A DNA stretch of 64,000 nucleotides from Lasiosphaeris hirsuta (lineage: Eukaryota; Ascomycota; Sordariomycetes; Sordariales; Lasiosphaeriaceae): NCBI GenBank assembly GCA_030549175.1, contig JAUKUA010000006.1, positions 1,302,001 to 1,366,000 of the forward strand, given 5' to 3'. The translations under genes were made by a program, and so were the position numbers. The notes under the pieces are model-generated. The model saw only the letters and a program-made list of their open reading frames with translations, was not told the DNA's origin and did not search any database. Below, piece after piece: positions 20,757 through 33,152 of the stretch (position 1 is the stretch's first letter; each line of letters begins with the position of its first letter).

Positions 20757-21885
20757 TCAGGCCATCACACCTGGCAGAACCTTGAGCCAGCCATCAAGAT
20801 CCTCCTTTACGCGTCTCTTGACCGTGCATTTGTTGCTCTCGGGGATCGTTTGTTGCTTCAGTGTGGGGCAGTTAACCTTGTCGCTGAGGAGGTCGCTCTG
20901 GCAGTTGGCATCCAAGGCCCTCTGCAGTGCATCGCCCTGCCAGCCTATAGTTCGTGGCAAGGGCCGCCGGTCAGTAATCCATCAAACCCAAAACAGGTTA
21001 AACGGGAAGCTTACCAAACACGTAATCACCGTGGTTGCCATAGCCCGTCGAGTCGGCAAAGGACCAGACAAACGGCTGCGAACCATCGGCGGGCCATAGA
21101 GCCTTGTCGTTGAATGGCCGTGTGTCCCAGTACGTCTCGTAGAATACTTCAGGGATCTTGACTGGGTGGGTGCTCGGGCAGTTTCTGTTTACTGGGTAGG
21201 CGACGTGGGACTGGTGGTCGGGGCTGTCGACGTTCTGGCCATCCCAGCATGTCGGGAACCGGACAGTCACCATGATGCCCGCCTTGCAGAGCTCGGTCGG
21301 GAAGTCAAATCTGTATCCGGTTCTCGTCGTTGACGACTGCAGGCACGTGAACTGGAGTGCTGGGTTCTTCTGAGCGTCGGCCTTGGTGCGGTATGCCGGG
21401 TTTCCGACCGTCATGCGGAAGCCGGGCTTGAACGCAGTCACTTTGCCGCTTGAGAGGTAGTAGACCGTCTGGCCGCCGTTGGATTTTTGGTATCCGAGGC
21501 CGTTGCCCACTGTCTCAACCCGCTTGTAGGTGCCGTTGCGCGCACGGAAGAACAAGACGGCCGTCCAGTAATTCGACCGGTCCTCGGTGAACACGCAGCT
21601 CGAACAGGTAGACTCGGTTGAGATATCATGGGCGTTGTGGTCCATACTAGCGTTGAAGGCGTTGCCTCCGACGATCTGGTGAAGATGCGGAGATGGCAGC
21701 TCTCCAGGGTTGACGATCCTAAGTGACGTCTGGTTAGATACCCAAGGGAGGTAGGCCACCACAACACAACCAACTCACGGGTCTAGGCGATCCACGACAA
21801 GTTGCGCACACGAGAAGCGGAGCTGCGCGGCACCCGCTCCGCGCATCACGGCCGAAGCCACGAGAAGGAGAGGCCCCCAGTACAT
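20757..21885 (-). CDS. Secreted DUF1996-domain protein
   Basis: Exons 21885-21779, 21718-21015 and 20944-20757 give 332 aa. A signal peptide (MYWGPLLLVASAVMRGAGA) is followed by the DUF1996 domain, with conserved LDPIVNPG, CSSCVFTEDRSNYWTAVLFF, CWDG, DSPDHQSHVAYP and the HGDYVFGWQGDAL stretch that spans the second intron. The conserved His, Asp and Cys residues suggest a compact extracellular domain. DUF1996 proteins are widespread in Pezizomycotina secretomes, sometimes joined to WSC or cellulose-binding modules, which are absent here. Their biochemical role is unknown. The two introns (60 and 70 nt) have GT-AG ends and all junctions keep frame. Confidence 0.92.
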
Positions 21886-22686
21886 CTTGGAGCCTCTTGT
21901 CGTCTTTGGCCTTGTCCTGGTTGAGGGAGTTGAGCTGTTGGTCTCGGTACCTTGCTAGGCCCGGCGGTCACGCTGCTAGGGGTGCTCTAGGGAATAAGGA
22001 AGAGAAGAATCCAAGAAGGGGTACAGAAGAGTCTTGGCACACATCGCTCCATCTCCGCGGCAGCTGCCACGGATATTTATCATGACTCTTCTAAGAATCT
22101 TCTAGTTGCGACATCAAAGGCTCGGCTTCCAAGTACCGAACGTCGCTGTGGTAATTAGACACCCTACCAACTGGGCGGCCATGTGAGTTTGCAATAACAA
22201 GTAATTACCACCCCGGAAACACATTGGGCACGGGATGAGAGAAATGTGTGGGGTAAACACGGCATTCATTTCATAGAGCCGATTTGATTAGCCTGTCCCC
22301 TTTTCGACTTATAACGCCCTGTTCTATTCCCCAAAGCTGGCCTCCCCAGACTTCGGCAGGGGGCCGTGGATGCCATGTGTGTTTAAAACCACCAATCAGG
22401 CTCGCGTTAAATATCCGGGGGCACCGATCCGGGGGCACATTTGCTGGACCACATGACTGCCGGATGCCCGTAGATTTGCCAGCTGAGAGAGTAAAGCTGA
22501 TTATTGTCCGTATAGTAATTCGTGTCTGTCACGGTGGCCATGTCGTCAGTCATTCAGCATGTAGTGCGAGGGCGTAGCATCTGCCTTGGGGATCCTTGCC
22601 TGGAGGGTATGGCGAAATCACGTTTTACCAAGAACCATCGGCTGCTGCTTTTGCATACGTTCAGACAAACTAAAGCCCAGGGTAGA

Positions 22687-22881
22687 CTATTTGCACTCAG
22701 AGCTTGAAGTCTTTGTGCCGGATGCGCCGCCGCCACCCGCCTTGCCTATTGCTTTTGCTGCATTAGGTCCCTTGATGCGGGTGCTGCGGCGCTCCCGAGC
22801 CATCCTGCCAGCTCTTCCGAGCAGCTCAGCAGTTTCCTTGGGGATACCGTCTATAAACTCATCCAGCCATGTGTGCTCCAT
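22687..22881 (-). CDS. Small hypothetical open reading frame, 64 aa
   Basis: It starts at an ATG (MEHTWLDEFIDG), has an acidic, amphipathic N-terminal half, then a basic RERRSTRIKG stretch and a Gly/Ser-rich tail. Family not recognised. It is short and could be chance; the only argument for it is protein-like composition in an otherwise empty region. Confidence 0.25.
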   Translation of the reverse strand: MEHTWLDEFIDGIPKETAELLGRAGRMARERRSTRIKGPNAAKAIGKAGGGGASGTKTSSSECK

Positions 22882-23450
22882 GACGCTTTACAGATATGAG
22901 GAGGATGTAACCTCCACAACAATCAAGTCTCGGGGGTTGTGCTCTATTATCGGGTGTAGTTTTGGGTAAAGGTGTTCTCCGGCACTACTGTTCAAGAAAG
23001 TGTACCTCGCTTCAAGTTATATCATGATAAGTCTTCTGTTTCCATTCCATCGCTATTGACTGGGAGCACCCACAAGCCACAAGGAAGGTAGTAGCAGCTT
23101 CCTGTTAAAGTTCATTATTATTTTTCGCTCATTAAGCCCGACTCAGAAGGGCCCAGATGTCATGACAAACAGAGATTCTTTCACGGAGATGGCCTACGAC
23201 CAATAAGGGGACTGCTCTCGTGTGCGTCCGGTCAACGCCAAGCCCAGCCCAACCTCCAACCCAAACAGCAGCTTCTCGGTGGTTCTGGCAACACACTTGT
23301 GCCCCTAAAACAGCCGCATACCTAGGAAGTCACCCCTACCTTTTAATCGCAGGCCATTTTCGGGGGTCGAGCCCTTCAAGCATAGGCAGCCCCCATACTT
23401 CCAATGGGGCAAGAGTCTGTTCTTGCAGACGAAGTTGAAACGGGGGTTCT

Positions 23451-23867
23451 ATGGACGTCAATGAGGGAAGGGCTGGGATCCGCACCAGACTTTACGAGAT
23501 TATTGCTAGACACGGGGAACAAGAAACAGTGGTGAGCAATGTGAGCATCGGGGTTCGGACCCAATCTGTGGCCGTGAGTATCACCTCACGGCTTCTGAAA
23601 ATTCAAGTGCTCGGGACATTAGATAGTTCTCCCGATCTTACCTTTTCGGTTGGCCCAGGCCAGAAGGACGACGAAGATGTCGGGCCAGCACGCCAGATAA
23701 CACGACTGATGGATCTTTTGGCCCAATCACCAGTCATACTCAACCGTGAATGGGATGTCGAGGCCTTTGGGGACGTTTCATTTGCGTTCAAAGCGCCACA
23801 GCGGAACGAACGATTGACAGGACGAACCTCAATCCCCTCCGACTTTGAGGTTGTGTTGGGTCACTAG
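23451..23867 (+). CDS. Hypothetical open reading frame, 138 aa
   Basis: ATG-initiated frame with balanced composition: many Val, Ile, Leu and Arg, and a DDEDVGPARQITRLMDLLAQ helix-like section. No signal peptide, membrane span or recognised domain. It may be a degraded or orphan gene, or chance. Confidence 0.25.
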   Translation: MDVNEGRAGIRTRLYEIIARHGEQETVVSNVSIGVRTQSVAVSITSRLLKIQVLGTLDSSPDLTFSVGPGQKDDEDVGPARQITRLMDLLAQSPVILNREWDVEAFGDVSFAFKAPQRNERLTGRTSIPSDFEVVLGH

Positions 23868-24038
23868 GCACCCTGTCACGGCAAGTCAGGATGTAGAGAG
23901 ACGAGGCTGCAATTGCCTATCCTTGATTGTGTAAAAACAAGCTAAGGAGAGAGAGAGGAGGAAGAAGAACGAGTGGTGGCCGGACTCTGGGCTTTTGTAG
24001 GAGTCCTGGGCAGCTCGGGCCACTCGTTCTTTCAGTGA

Positions 24039-24734
24039 ATGGCTATCTTCGAGGTAGGAGGAGTTTACGTGACGGTGTGTGTGGCATGTGTGCTAGCCGT
24101 CACACACCCTGTTCTCCGGGATCTGGCCAACCTTGTCAAAAAAAAATTGCAACTCCATTCCATGTCAAATCGTAGGCCAGCCGGCAATGCCATCTTTGAC
24201 GCGGGATGCCTCCAGAACCAGGCCATCATGGAGGTGCTGCAATACCCCGCTCACGCCATCGCTGATAGTTTCGGCTGCCAGGACGTCTCGAGGCCCAGAG
24301 CCGAAGCCGAGGGCACCGAGATTCTCGCCCTTCTTGCTGGCCTGACGCAGGGAGTTGCGAGATGGAACGGCTGGTTTGCGGTTGCTTCTCGTGTGTTTCT
24401 CGGCTGTCCTCCGCTGCCAGTAGCCCAGGGCCCAGGAGGCGTGGACCGTCCACCGTTTCTCGCCGTACAGTATGGCGGTATTGCTACCATCGCGCCGTGG
24501 CTCGACGTCACGGCCGACTTGCGAGTCTATATTATGTATTGCCCTGGTTGGTCAGCGGAACGTAGTTTCTGCCAGATAGGATCCATTCCCTCCAAGGCCG
24601 CGATAGAAACGGTGAAACCAACGGTTGGGAGAGGGGCGTGTCGAAGAAGTCAATCGTCTGGTTCGATATCTGGGAGAGGGTTCATCGAAAAGTGGCTCTT
24701 TGGAGTAATGGGGGCGGGTAAGTGGGGAGGCTGA
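24039..24734 (+). CDS. Hypothetical open reading frame, 231 aa
   Basis: This is the longest open frame in the gene-poor stretch. It begins with a hydrophobic segment (YVTVCVACVLAVTHPVL) that could act as a signal anchor, followed by a mixed section without recognisable motifs. Other frames are also open across parts of the region, so openness alone is weak evidence. No family is recognised. Confidence 0.22.
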   Translation: MAIFEVGGVYVTVCVACVLAVTHPVLRDLANLVKKKLQLHSMSNRRPAGNAIFDAGCLQNQAIMEVLQYPAHAIADSFGCQDVSRPRAEAEGTEILALLAGLTQGVARWNGWFAVASRVFLGCPPLPVAQGPGGVDRPPFLAVQYGGIATIAPWLDVTADLRVYIMYCPGWSAERSFCQIGSIPSKAAIETVKPTVGRGACRRSQSSGSISGRGFIEKWLFGVMGAGKWGG

Positions 24735-27343
24735 GGCTACTGCCGAGTATTCTTCTATCGGTAGGCTCGTTGGACGTCTCGGGAGTTGGGAACGACTCGG
24801 TTCTGGCAGTGCCTTACATGCTTGGTGTGCGAGAGTTGGAACTAGCAAAGGGCCTGATGTGAAGCGAGGCTGGACGGTACGGCGGGATGCCAGTGGCTGT
24901 TAGCTATGGTACATACCTACAATTCAAATATTATGTGGGCTGGAACTTGGACACCTTCAGGCTTTTTCGGTTCCTTATTCTGTGAGCAGCAAAGAGGTTT
25001 TGAGTTGATTGGGGTTTGGCCGGGGACCTACCCGGCAAAAAAATGGAAGTCACCTAACATGCCAGGAGGGGAGCCAGCCACTTGCCCTAGAGACCTCCTC
25101 TCCCGCACACGACCTTCAAATATTTCCGATCTCGAAGATCGCCCACACAGGTTAACGTTAGTATTTCGCAATCCGGGGATGTCATCTCCACTCCACAGGG
25201 CAAGCAAGATTGGGTGGCAGCCGGGGGAATTACAAAATTAAGTCTCCGCGAGACACTCGTAAATATTCACTCAAACGCTTACACGGTGAATGTCGGGGTC
25301 CTAATAAATACCTAGAAACCCGCCGAATCAATCAGCGGTCCGCAGTTTTGGCGGGAGTCCCGGGCTGGGCATCTCGACAGCTATGCCTTGTGATGCCTGT
25401 TTATACTTTGTTTGCTACACATATGAACAAATCGGCCGTGGTAAATTGGTTGCAATTGAAGTCGGAGTCTTCATGCAGCCCGAAAATGGGTTGAATACCC
25501 ACTAGCCGACCGCAAGGAGAACTCAAACTCCGCGTTGAAGAAAGGTTTTGCGGAGTTGAAGTGGAGGCTTCAATCGGCTCATTCTCGGCAATTCTAAGAC
25601 CTTACCAACGGTAGTCAAGAGAGCAATGATAGGAATAGGGAAGGTGTGTATGAGAATGTAGATATCGAGTGCTAGTTTTGATTAGGGCTGAGTCAGCTGA
25701 CACTTGGGCCGGCTTGCCGGTGACGTTCGGTGCAGACAAAATGTAGGTTGTTTGACCTGTGATCAAGCTGCGAGGGAGGAACGCGCATGACGGCTCGTCT
25801 GGTCTGAATTACCTTGTCACATTTAACTGCATTTTCTACCCCACGGAGGTATTCCTAACGACTGGGCAGGAATAGCGAAAACGAGTCCGAGCCCAAAACC
25901 AAGGAGAGCTGCGATAATGGCACCGAGCGCCACAACAAGGCTGACGGTGGCAAACCGCCATGACGCCGGATACTAAGAGAGTTGATGCATTGTGTCCATA
26001 TATCACTGCAGTGCAGCCCGTATCTCCAAAAGTAGTACTAGTAGTGGATAGATGAATATAGGTAAGGCATTTTGACCGAGCGATTGTGAGATGACCGGAA
26101 TCGCGATATCAGCTCAAAATCATATCAACGAATGTGGGCGGGCTCGAAGCGGGCAATCGGGGTGACACTCAACCCCGAGCGAATACGGCGGGGCAGCGGG
26201 GCAAGTCTCATGGAACTCCCAACTGCTTCCCCGCCCGTACCGGGATGGCGGATGGTGTGCGATTCGGGAAGGGAAGCCGCCCGTCTACTCTCAAACTCTC
26301 ATTGGCCACCAACGACCCGAAAAGTTCCAATTCACCATGATTCACAATCCTCCACCCAGGTTTGAGACTGCGACGAGCGATCGAAAAGTCTTGGCTCGCC
26401 TCACTGGTCCTGGCAATTCGCCCACGCCAAGAGCTGACTGAAGCTAGTGTGCGAATTTTATCTGCTGCGTTGCACGAAATGACTTTGGGATCTAGCGCCA
26501 CCAAGTCCCCCGGTCGTAAAGTTGCCGAGCTGTGTGCGTGCTTTGGGGGTCAATTTTTTTCTTTCCATTTCCATGGTCTATGTCGCTACTGAATTTCAAA
26601 GTATGCCTTGTTGCAATCGGGACCCAAAGATGGAGCGCGTCGTCCCATCTGTCAGATTCGCAGACTTTGCGAGTAGGTGATCTTATCTGATGAATCGGGC
26701 TGGATTTAATGATCTGAGATGAGAACCCTGGAAAGAAAAACGGGTTCCTGGGGCGACGCGCCATGTGCGCGGCCGAGATTACCCTGCGTTTGCTGTTCGG
26801 TATCTGCCTAGACACATATTAGACTAGGCACATGCAACCGCCATAGAGCCCATGTGCTTGCATCTAGAATGCGTGAGGAAGTACGCGTATAGAACCCTAG
26901 ATTCGCAATTCATTTGTTTGGTAGCATGCCGCAAGAAAAGGGCGAGAAGGGCTGAATAAGTCTTGGCTCTGGGACTTCTCGGCAACATTGTTGACACTGG
27001 CAGCCCACGGCTCGGGGTCCTTGCGTCGGCAGCTTTGGCCGTCACAACGGCGCCGAGCCGTCTTCACCTGCGGCTGCCATTCGCAGACGGGGTGCTGGGT
27101 GGAAGCCGCTGTGCGCTCAGGCAATGGACAAACTCCGCTTCAGCTTGCTCCAAGTTCTCAGTGAGTTTGCGTTGCCTTCCCAATGTGGGCCAGCGCGTCA
27201 TTTTTTGATGCGGCGCTACACCGCACTAGTCTATCGTTGATGGAGGTGGAACATTGGGACGCACCTCAGTGCAGGGCCCTCGAAGGCCTAGGTAGTTAGT
27301 TCGGTGCCGCTTGTCTTTCGTTTTCGCTTTCATCAATTGAATT

Positions 27344-27364
27344 GGGGGGGGGGGGGGGGGGGGG
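27344..27364 (+). repeat. Poly(G) tract, 21 bases
   Basis: A run of 21 G residues about 490 bases upstream of the PDR transporter ATG, preceded by an AT-rich stretch. It could form a G-quadruplex and is a likely site of length variation or assembly error. Confidence 0.9.
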
Positions 27365-27854
27365 CTCAATCAAGGCCAGATGGGAAGACCCACGGTGCCG
27401 GGGCGCGTTTCCATCCCATTCCCGCAACACCGCACGGGAGAGGAGCCCACTCCACTTCGGACCTTGCGAAGTCCCCGTATCCCCCCTATGTTTACCAGCA
27501 TCTAGCCCCAGCTTTTGGACTAGCCCTATTTTCCTCCTTCGCTGTCTTGTACCTCATCTCTCCATCTTCCACCTCACTTCCCTTTCCCGGTGTGTTGTTC
27601 TCAGTTTCCGGTGTCTGTTGTGTTGCTTCTGCGCGAGGCTCCTACTTGTCGTTCTTTCCCTCGCTAGGTGCTGCGAGTGAGTGTTCAAGGGTTGTTTTTG
27701 CAGCGCAGTTGTAGCGCCCCAATCACCACCAGGCTAGCAAAAGGAGTGGAGAGGAAGGACGCCTCCAGCTTCCCCCACCACCCACCCACCTACGCGCCAC
27801 AACCCAGATTTCGATCTCATAACATTCCTGACGGGACGACCCGGTCGCAAAGCC

Positions 27855-30800
27855 ATGTCCTTCACAGGGGCTGGTTCCTTTGGGAACCACGACCTCTCGT
27901 CCCAGCACACGGGGCAGCCAACACTTGTAAGATACAACACCCACGACAATGACGAGTCCCACTCGCTGGCTACGGCCGGGGGCTCATCGCCGGCGCGCAA
28001 CGAAAATGTGAGCAGGACCCGCGCCACTTCCATCACGGAGGTCGGCGAGAGCGATACTCCGCGCAATGGGAAGTCTAAGGGAGACGCCTTCACCGACGAG
28101 GATGATGAGCAGATCGAGCTCGAGCGCCGCGCCAGCATAGTGCAGGCCTTGGCGCGCAAGTACACCTCGCAGTCGAACGCCGCCCAAGACTCACCCGGCG
28201 CAAACATCTTCAAGCTTGCATCCGAGGACCAGGACTCGCCATTGAACCCTAATGGCCCTAACTTTAGTGCCCGCGCCTGGGCTAAGGCCGTCGTCGACAT
28301 GGTCTCAGGCCAGGGCCACCAGTTCCGCTCCACCGGCGTGACCTTTCAGCACCTCAACGTCTTTGGTTTTGGCACTGCCACTGATTACCAAAAGGACTTC
28401 TTCAACATTTGGCTCGAGGTCGTTGGCGTTGTCCGCAGTCTGCTTGGAAACCAAAAGCGTCGTATTGACATTTTACGCGACTTTGATGGCCTTGTTCACA
28501 AGGGAGAGATGCTGGTGGTTCTGGGCCCTCCCGGATCCGGCTGCAGTACCCTGCTGAAGACAATTGCCGGTGACTATAACGGTATTTTTATTGACGACAA
28601 GTCGTACTTCAACTACCAAGGTAAGACAAGAGATCCCGGCGTGTATGGGTATGCGGCTGCTGACTGGTGGATGCAGGTATGACCGCCAAGGAGATGCATA
28701 CTCACCATCGTGGTGAGGCCATCCTCACGGCCGAGGTCGACACCCATTTCCCCCAACTCTCTGTCGGGGATACCCTGACTTTTGCGGCTCGTGCTCGTGC
28801 GCCGCGCGAGATGCCCGAAGGAATTACCAAGACCGCCTTCTCTAACCATCTTCGAGATGTTGTTATGGCCATGTTTGGCATCGGCCATACCGTCAATACC
28901 GTTGTTGGTAACGAGTACATCCGCGGCGTTTCCGGTGGTGAGAGAAAGCGCGTCACTATTGCCGAGGCGACTCTCTCGGGAGCCCCTCTACAGTGCTGGG
29001 ACAACAGCACCAGAGGTCTGGACAGCGCCAACGCCCTTGAGTTTGTTCGCACTGTCAGGCTCCAGACCGAGCTCTTTGGGAGTACTGCCTGTGTCTCTAT
29101 TTACCAGTCGCCGCAGAGCGCTTACGATCTATTCGACAAGGCTGTTGTGCTATACGAAGGGCGCCAGATCTTCTTCGGAAGAGCTGACGAGGCGAGGCAG
29201 TATTTCGTCGACCTAGGATTTGACTGCCCTGCCCGCGCAACGACTCCTGACTTCCTCACCTCCATGACGAGTCCCCAGGAGCGCATCGTCCGCGCCGGCT
29301 TCGAAGGCAGAGCTCCGCGTACCCCTGATGAGTTTGCCACTGCCTGGAAGAACAGTGCCAATTACCGGGCTCTGCAGGCCGAAATCGAAGAGTACAAGGA
29401 GTCGCACCCCATCGACGGGCCCGATGCCGAGGCTTTCCGTGCTTCCAAGAAGGCCCAACAGGCCAGAGGACAACGTGCCAACTCCCCCTTTACCCTCTCG
29501 TACATCCAGCAAGTTCAGCTCTGCCTCTGGCGCGGATGGAGGCGTCTGATCGGAGATCCCAGTCTGACTCTCGGCTCCCTCATCGCTAACTGTATCATGG
29601 CCCTCATCATCTCCAGCGTCTTCTTCAATCTTCAGCCAACAACCGACAGCTTTTTCCAGCGTGGTGCTCTCCTCTTCTTTGCCTGTCTGATGAACGCCTT
29701 CGCCAGTGCACTCGAAATCCTGACCCTCTACGCTCAACGTCCAATTGTCGAAAAACATGCTCGCTATGCGTTTTACCATCCATCTGCCGAAGCCGTTGCG
29801 TCCATGCTTTGCGATTTGCCCTACAAAATAGGCAATTGCATCGTCTTCAATCTAACGCTGTACTTTATGACTGGACTTCGCCGAGAGCCTGGTGCCTTCT
29901 TCTTTTTCCTACTGATCTCATTTGTCACGGTCTTGGCCATGTCGATGATATTCCGGACGATCGCAAGCACATCCCGAACACTATCGCAAGCCATGGTGCC
30001 TGCGGCCATCATTATTCTGTGTCTTGTAATCTTCACCGGCTTCGCTATCCCTATCGATTACATGCTGCCTTGGTGCCGCTGGCTCAACTACCTTGACCCC
30101 TTGGCCTACGCCTTCGAGGCGCTTATGGTCAATGAGTTCCACGGTCGCGAGTTTACTTGCACGGCCTATATTCCTAACACCCAGATTCCGGCCTACGCAG
30201 ACGTTGGACGCTTCAATCGTGTTTGTTCAGCCATCGGCTCCGTTGCTGGATCGCCTGTTGTCAGCGGCGATAATTACATCATGTCGGGCTTCGCCTACTC
30301 CAACGCAAACAAGTGGCGCGACTTTGGCATCATCATGGTTTTCATGGTTGGATTTCTCATCTTTTACATGCTCGCCGCTGAGAATGTTGCCGCCAAGAAG
30401 AGCAAGGGTGAAGTTTTGGTCTTCCGTCGCGGACACAAGCCCGCTGTCTTCAAGGAGAGCAAGGGTGACGCTGAGTCTGGTGGTGCCAACGTCTCCCGCG
30501 CTGTTGTGAACTCTGGGAATGACGGCAACTCGTCCGACAAGGAAGCGGGTATGCTAAAGGCGCAAACGAGTATTTTCCACTGGAACAACGTCTCATATGA
30601 GGTCAAGATCAAGAGTGAAGTCAGGCAGATTCTGGACAATGTCGACGGTTGGGTTAAACCAGGTACCCTCACAGCCCTGATGGGCGTGTCTGGCGCCGGA
30701 AAGACAACGCTTCTCGACTGCCTCGCTGACCGAACTTCCATGGGCGTTATCACCGGAGAAATGCTTGTCGATGGCCACCCTAGAGACACATCATTCCAGC

Positions 30801-32592
30801 GCAAGACTGGTTACGTTCAGCAGCAGGATCTCCATCTTCAGACTACTACCGTCCGCGAGGCCCTCAACTTCAGCGCCCTCCTACGTCAACCCGATCATGT
30901 CCCCCGCGCTGAAAAGCTTGCGTACGTGGATGAAGTTATCAAGCTTCTTGACATGCAGGAATATGCCGATGCCATCATTGGAGTCCCCGGTGAAGGTCTT
31001 AATGTTGAACAAAGAAAGCGCCTTACAATTGGTGTGGAGTTGGCAGCCAAGCCACCTCTTCTTCTGTTCGTTGATGAACCGACCTCTGGTCTCGACAGTC
31101 AAACCTCGTGGGCTATTCTGGATCTCCTTGAGAAGCTGACAAAGAGCGGCCAAGCTATTCTCTGCACTATCCACCAGCCTTCTGCCATGCTTTTCCAACG
31201 TTTTGACCGGCTACTGTTCCTCGCTAAGGGCGGCAAGACCGTTTACTTTGGCGACATTGGCAAGAATTCCAAGACTATGACGTCTTACTTCGAGCGCAGC
31301 GGCGGCATTCCTTGCCCTCCCGAGGCCAATCCGGCCGAATGGATGCTCGAGGTTATCGGCGCTGCCCCTGGAACCGTTTCTGACATCGACTGGAACAAGA
31401 CTTGGCGCGAAAGCCCAGAGTACGAGAGCGTTCAGAGCGAGCTGCAGCGTCTAAAGTCCGAAGCCAAGGAAGTCCCCACGGTCCTGGAAGATGCGGGCAG
31501 CTACCGCGAGTTTGCCGCCCCATTCATGAAGCAACTCTTCGAGGTTACCAGCCGTGTTTTCCAGCAGTACTGGCGTACCCCTTCTTACATTTACTCCAAG
31601 ATGGCCCTGTGTGTCCTTGTCGCTCTGTTCATCGGCTTCGTCTTCTTCAACGCCCCCAACTCCATCCAAGGCCTCCAAAATCAGATGTTCGCCATTTTCA
31701 ACTTGTTGACCGTTTTTGGCCAGCTCGTTCAGCAGACTATGCCTCACTTCGTCATTCAGCGTTCGCTTTACGAAGTCCGCGAGCGCCCTTCCAAGGTTTA
31801 TGGGTGGAAGGTGTTTATGTTGTCGCAAATCATTGTCGAGCTTCCGTGGAACACTCTGATGGCCGCACTCATGTTCTTCTGCTGGTATTACCCTGTTGGC
31901 CTCCAGAACAATGCTGCAGCGGCTGGTGAACTCACCGAGCGCGGAGGGCTCATGTTCCTTCTCCTGGTTGCCTTCATGTTGTTCACGTCGACCTTCACCG
32001 ACATGATGATTGCTGGCTTCGAGACGGCCGAGGCCGGTGGCAACATTGCTAATTTGCTCTTCACCTTCTGCCTCATCTTCTGTGGTGTTCTCGCCAATCC
32101 CGACACCCTTCCGCGCTTCTGGATCTTCATGTACCGCGCCAGTCCCTTTACTTATCTGGTCAGCGCCATGTTGTCTGTTGGCGTGGCCAACACCGATGTT
32201 GTTTGCGCTACGAACGAATTCCTTCGCATGCAGGCACCCAACGGCACCTCGTGCGGCGATTACATGGCTCCGTACATTGCGGCTGCCGGTGGCTATCTTC
32301 TGGATGATTCGAGCACCACCGAGTGTGCCTTCTGCCCCATCAGCAAAACCAATACCTTCCTGGCCGGTGTACACTCGGAGTACGCAGACAGATGGATGAA
32401 CTTTGGGTGCGTCCCCCCCTTTCCATCCTAGGGCCTTTCTCACTCCCATGACAAAAGCGCTGACTCTTTTCTTCTAGTATCCTTTGGATTTTCATCGTCT
32501 TCAACGTCTTCGGCGCCCTTGCCATCTACTGGCTCGTTAGAGTGCCCAAGAATAAGCTGGGTGGCAAGCAAAAGAAGCAGAAGAAGGCATAG
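27855..32592 (+). CDS. PDR/CDR-type (ABC-G) multidrug ABC transporter
   Basis: Exons 27855-28620, 28677-32406 and 32478-32592 encode 1,536 aa in the fungal full-length order NBD1-TMD1-NBD2-TMD2. NBD1 has the degenerate Walker [10 protein letters not shown] (from residue 224, Cys for Lys), signature VSGGERKRV and degenerate Walker [13 protein letters not shown]2 has a canonical Walker A (GVSGAGKTT, from about 925), the deviant signature LNVEQRKRL and Walker [14 protein letters not shown]. This asymmetry is the rule in PDR transporters and not a sign of decay. Each TMD has about six spans, and the second carries the long Cys-containing extracellular loop near the C-terminus. It ends with a Lys-rich tail. 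These plasma-membrane pumps export azoles, terpenoids and other hydrophobic toxins. Its N-terminal cytosolic stretch is Ser/Asp/Glu-rich. Confidence 0.96.
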
Positions 32593-33152
32593 AGTCTTGA
32601 AAAGCGATATACGTTTTGTTTTGATGGTTCACTACACTTTAGACGGGAATCTTTCTAGGATCCTGCATTGCATATGGTAATGGGTTCTGGATATGATGGG
32701 CCTGTTTATGGCGCTTTTCTTGATTTTACCTCTCTACCTTTTGTGGTTGGCGCTCTCGCTCATATTAACGCTAATTTCCTGTCTCGAAATCGCACATACA
32801 GCGCTATGTGCGCAAAGCCCTATCTTTTGCAATTGTTAACTTGAGCATACAACGCATTTCTTTTCTTTTCTCTTAATGTCTAAATTTTAAAGCTAGGGTA
32901 CGATAGAGGACCGAGCTGTGCATACATGCCTATACACACAGGTTCATTGAATCTGTAGAGCAAAGAGCTCAATAGAGAGAGTAAAACTTCTGAGCACAAA
33001 GTACTCTCATAGGAAGTTGGGTATATTGCACAGGTGGAGTGTGATTGTTATTGTCATGATAATGTCATGTGAAACAAGTCCAAGACATTTGGTTTTTACA
33101 AAGCTTTTTATCATTACACATCTCGCATCACTCCCACACACCATTGATCCCC
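32593..33152. other. Convergent 3' region between PDR transporter and SAM50
   Basis: An AT-rich stretch of 560 bases between two stop codons, presumably both 3' UTRs. No gene seen. Confidence 0.55.

Larger units (their letters stand above)
21886..27854. other. Gene-poor region of almost 6 kb
   Basis: No gene is recognised with confidence. The region holds scattered open frames (three are listed separately), one out-of-context transmembrane-like coding stretch at 25823-25972 (-), a 21-base G run, and the leader and promoter of the PDR transporter at its right end. No terminal repeats, transposase motifs or strong TpA-biased decay typical of RIP were seen by eye. Confidence 0.5.

Noticed and set aside
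23540..23560. B-box-like GGGTTCGGACCC suggesting a tRNA
   Set aside because: No A box, acceptor stem or anticodon arm could be folded around it.
22900..27300. RIP-mutated transposon remnants in the gene-poor region
   Set aside because: By eye there is no strong TpA excess, no terminal repeats and no transposase or reverse-transcriptase motif. A computed RIP index would be needed to reopen this.
28521..29040. Degenerate Walker A and B in the PDR transporter NBD1 as a sign of pseudogenisation
   Set aside because: Cys for Lys in Walker A and Asn for Asp in Walker B are standard for fungal PDR transporters, and the frame is intact over 1,536 aa.
31451..32449. 332-aa open frame antisense to the PDR transporter
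   Set aside because: It is the mirror of a highly conserved coding region with strong codon bias. Its composition has no protein signature, and the sense strand carries clear ABC motifs.
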